Shown one piece after another: positions 61,944 to 64,000 of a stretch of 64,000 nt of DNA (positions within the stretch are counted from its first letter, which is position 1; every line of letters starts with the position of its first letter). The notes below the pieces were generated by a model. It had not been told where the DNA came from. It saw only the letters and a program-made list of their open reading frames with translations, and did not search any database. The stretch is from Nonlabens sp. MB-3u-79 (GTDB lineage: Bacteria; Bacteroidota; Bacteroidia; Flavobacteriales; Flavobacteriaceae): NCBI RefSeq assembly GCF_002831625.1, contig NZ_CP025116.1:1302001-1366000 (forward strand). Reading direction: 5' to 3'. The position numbers and the translations under genes were made by a program.

Positions 61944-64000
61944 ATGAAAAAACTAATTGTCCTATGTACAGCTTTGCTCCTCATAAGCTGTGGTACAAAA
62001 GAAGAAAATACACTCGATAATAGAGCTAGTGTAATCGAGGTGATGACAACTCCTATATATGAATCTTCTCAAGGAAACACCGCTGTTCTATACGCCGATT
62101 ATTTAGGAACAAGAAAGGCAGATAGTGTCAGTGTAGGTAACGGAATTACAGAGCGGGAGTCCATGCCTATGGACAGCCTTTATACTTTTGAAATGCAAGA
62201 GGACGCTCCGTTTCTTTCCTATATCACTTTATGGACAGAAGGGATCAGGAACGATATTCCCGTTTTTAAAAGCAACAGTAGGATTATTGAAATCCCATAT
62301 GATGGGAATTTTAAGAACGTCAGTATAAAAGGAGCGTTTACCAATTGGGCTAGTAAAGAATTGCAGGATAACGGAGAACAATTGGTTTACAAAGCGACTG
62401 TGCCACAAGGCAAGTTCCAATATCTTTTCTTAGAAGATGGAAAAGAAGAAACGCTAACAGGAAATGAACTTGGTGTCATTAGTAATGGAATGGGTGGTTT
62501 TAATAGGTTGTTGGACAATAGTCGCCTGACAGATCCTGCTCAACTTTTCTATGGAGAAATCTTAGATCAAGCTTTTACTTTTCAAGCTTCTGGAGCACTA
62601 GATCAGGTAGTTGTTCTTTATGAAAACCAGCTTATAGAAGCGGTGAAGACTACTAACGAAAACAATTATACGGTCCACTTGCCTAAAAAAGATTTCTCCA
62701 AGCGCATTTCAAAAACACAACTGGTACGGGTTTATGCCAGCGATGCCAATGGACGTACTAACGACTTATTGATTCCAGTTCAAAATGCACAAGTAGTAGA
62801 AGACCCTACTCAATTAGCCCGTAATGATTTCCATACGCAAGTACTTTATTTTATGATGGTAGATCGTTTCCTTGACGCAGATAAATCCAATACTAAGCCA
62901 GTGCCAGATCCAGAGGTTTTGCCCAAAGCCAACTATATGGGTGGTGATCTAGCTGGTGTTTTGGCAAAGATCAAAGATGGTTATTTTGAGGACCTGGGAA
63001 TCAATACGGTTTGGTTATCCCCTATTACTCAAAATCCAGAAGGCGCATATGGATTGTGGACAGAGCCACGCACAAAGTTTAGCGGTTATCACGGCTACTG
63101 GCCTATTTCGAATACCAAGATTGATTACAGGTTTGGTGATGAACAACTCCTGAAAGAAATCATTGAAGAAGCGCACAAACGCGATATGAATGTCATTTTA
63201 GATTATGTGGCAAATCATGTGCATGAAGAACATCCTTTATATAAAGAACATCCAGAATGGGCGACTAATTTATACCTAGAGGACGGAAGCTTAAACACAG
63301 AGCGTTGGGACGACCATCGATTGACGACTTGGTTTGATACGTTTATGCCTACCCTAGACTTCTCCCAACCAGAAGTCGTAGAAAAAATGACCGACTCGGC
63401 TTTATATTGGGTAACCAAATATAAATTAGACGGTTTCCGTCATGATGCGACCAAACATGTTCCTGAAACTTATTGGAGAACACTTACTCAAAAAATACGT
63501 AACAATACCGACCGGCCTATTTATCAAATAGGGGAAACCTACGGCTCTTACGATTTGATAAGAGGCTATGTAAGCACAGGAATGCTGGATGCCCAATTTG
63601 ACTTCAATCAGTACGATGCTGCAGTGAGTGCTTTTGCTACAAAAGATGGAAACTATGCAAATCTTACGGAGACGCTTCAAAAAGGATTGGAATATTACGG
63701 CCACCATCATTTAATGGGGAATATTTCTGGAAATCAAGACCGAGCGAGGTTTATAAGCTATGCGAGTGGTGATGTAAAGTTTGATGAAGATGCTAAAAAA
63801 GCGGGATGGACTCGTGAAATAGTGATGAGCGACTCTACCGCTTTTGATCGATTGGGAATGTTGCAAGCTTTTAATATGACCATGCCTGGAGTGCCGGTTA
63901 TTTATTATGGCGATGAGTATGGATCCATAGGGGCAAACGACCCTGATAATCGCAAGATGATGAAGTTTAATGGACTTTCAGACCGGGAGAAGAACCTGCG
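61944..64000 (+). CDS. GH13 alpha-amylase lipoprotein, 3' end outside window (SusG-like)
   Basis: The frame is open from the ATG at 61944 to the right edge (685 residues so far). The signal peptide MKKLIVLCTALLLISC has a lipobox, so it is a lipoprotein, probably surface-exposed like SusG. About 290 residues of beta-domains come first, including one with VSIKGAFTNWASKELQDNGE (CBM-like). The barrel shows DYVANHVHEEHP (region I), DGFRHDATKH (nucleophile Asp501), YQIGETYGS (acid Glu531) and ISGNQDRARF (Asp599; the usual His before Asp is Gln). It begins 30 bases after the SusA-type gene and is the last seen gene of the operon. Confidence 0.88.
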   Translation, partial: MKKLIVLCTALLLISCGTKEENTLDNRASVIEVMTTPIYESSQGNTAVLYADYLGTRKADSVSVGNGITERESMPMDSLYTFEMQEDAPFLSYITLWTEGIRNDIPVFKSNSRIIEIPYDGNFKNVSIKGAFTNWASKELQDNGEQLVYKATVPQGKFQYLFLEDGKEETLTGNELGVISNGMGGFNRLLDNSRLTDPAQLFYGEILDQAFTFQASGALDQVVVLYENQLIEAVKTTNENNYTVHLPKKDFSKRISKTQLVRVYASDANGRTNDLLIPVQNAQVVEDPTQLARNDFHTQVLYFMMVDRFLDADKSNTKPVPDPEVLPKANYMGGDLAGVLAKIKDGYFEDLGINTVWLSPITQNPEGAYGLWTEPRTKFSGYHGYWPISNTKIDYRFGDEQLLKEIIEEAHKRDMNVILDYVANHVHEEHPLYKEHPEWATNLYLEDGSLNTERWDDHRLTTWFDTFMPTLDFSQPEVVEKMTDSALYWVTKYKLDGFRHDATKHVPETYWRTLTQKIRNNTDRPIYQIGETYGSYDLIRGYVSTGMLDAQFDFNQYDAAVSAFATKDGNYANLTETLQKGLEYYGHHHLMGNISGNQDRARFISYASGDVKFDEDAKKAGWTREIVMSDSTAFDRLGMLQAFNMTMPGVPVIYYGDEYGSIGANDPDNRKMMKFNGLSDREKNL

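Noticed and set aside
1..64000. CRISPR array, prophage, insertion sequence or defence island
   Set aside because: No regular direct repeats with spacers, no transposase, integrase, phage or known defence gene is visible.

Overview
The window looks like chromosome of a marine member of the Flavobacteriaceae. The supports are: the Bacteroidota -7 promoter word TAnnTTTG in front of many genes, SusC/SusD pairs, a type IX secretion C-terminal sorting domain, PorT, DUF5686, DUF4286 and DUF3109 proteins, a DnaE with a fused proofreading domain, and a bifunctional OlsF-like acyltransferase. A Nonlabens/Dokdonia-like genus is my impression only. There are no rRNA genes, insertion sequences, prophage genes or CRISPR arrays. 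One tRNA gene is present (Leu, CAA).

Layout. 1-6.1 kb: the end of aspartokinase, an OlsF-like lipid acyltransferase, a carboxypeptidase-regulatory-like protein, a phosphatase-like protein that has lost its catalytic residues, a TM2 protein, a VOC protein and a 2-hydroxyacid dehydrogenase. 6.1-18.3 kb (minus strand): a hypothetical protein, the Mg2+ transporter MgtE, DnaE, a four-helix-bundle protein and nrdA/nrdB, with two repeat-rich gaps at 6.1-6.4 and 13.2-13.6 kb. 18.6-30 kb: DUF3109, pyrH-frr, DUF5686, an RND exporter, asnS and rpoN with a membrane protein. 30-33 kb (minus strand): porT and an ExbB/ExbD cluster. 33-45.5 kb: tRNA-Leu, then prs, rplY, pth, ribF, an HTTM protein, serS, a TPR protein, DUF4286, rsmA, trxA, an oxidoreductase and a DUF58 protein. 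45.8-64 kb: a complete alpha-glucan/maltose utilisation locus.

The glucan locus is divergent around a LacI-type regulator. To the left (minus strand) lie susC, susD, a susE-like gene and a T9SS-exported GH13 amylase. To the right (plus strand) lie an MFS sugar transporter, beta-phosphoglucomutase, GH65 maltose phosphorylase and two further GH13 enzymes, the second cut by the window end. Inferred flow: surface GH13 enzymes cut starch-like glucans, SusCDE binds and imports the oligosaccharides, a periplasmic GH13 trims them, the MFS carrier brings in maltose, the GH65 enzyme makes beta-glucose-1-phosphate, and PgmB turns that into glucose-6-phosphate. A perfect 14-bp palindrome of LacI-operator type lies in the divergent promoter region.

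The most striking signal is not a gene. A palindromic word, GCTTTCGCGAAAGCG, occurs 11 times in 64 kb. The copies are spaced evenly (3.5-7.5 kb apart, mean about 5.3 kb). Wherever the flanks are asymmetric, they all point the same way. Six copies lie inside genes, read in three different frames, and five lie just upstream of genes. This looks like a genome-wide DNA signal (uptake, segregation, repair or nucleoid organisation) rather than a gene-specific regulatory site.
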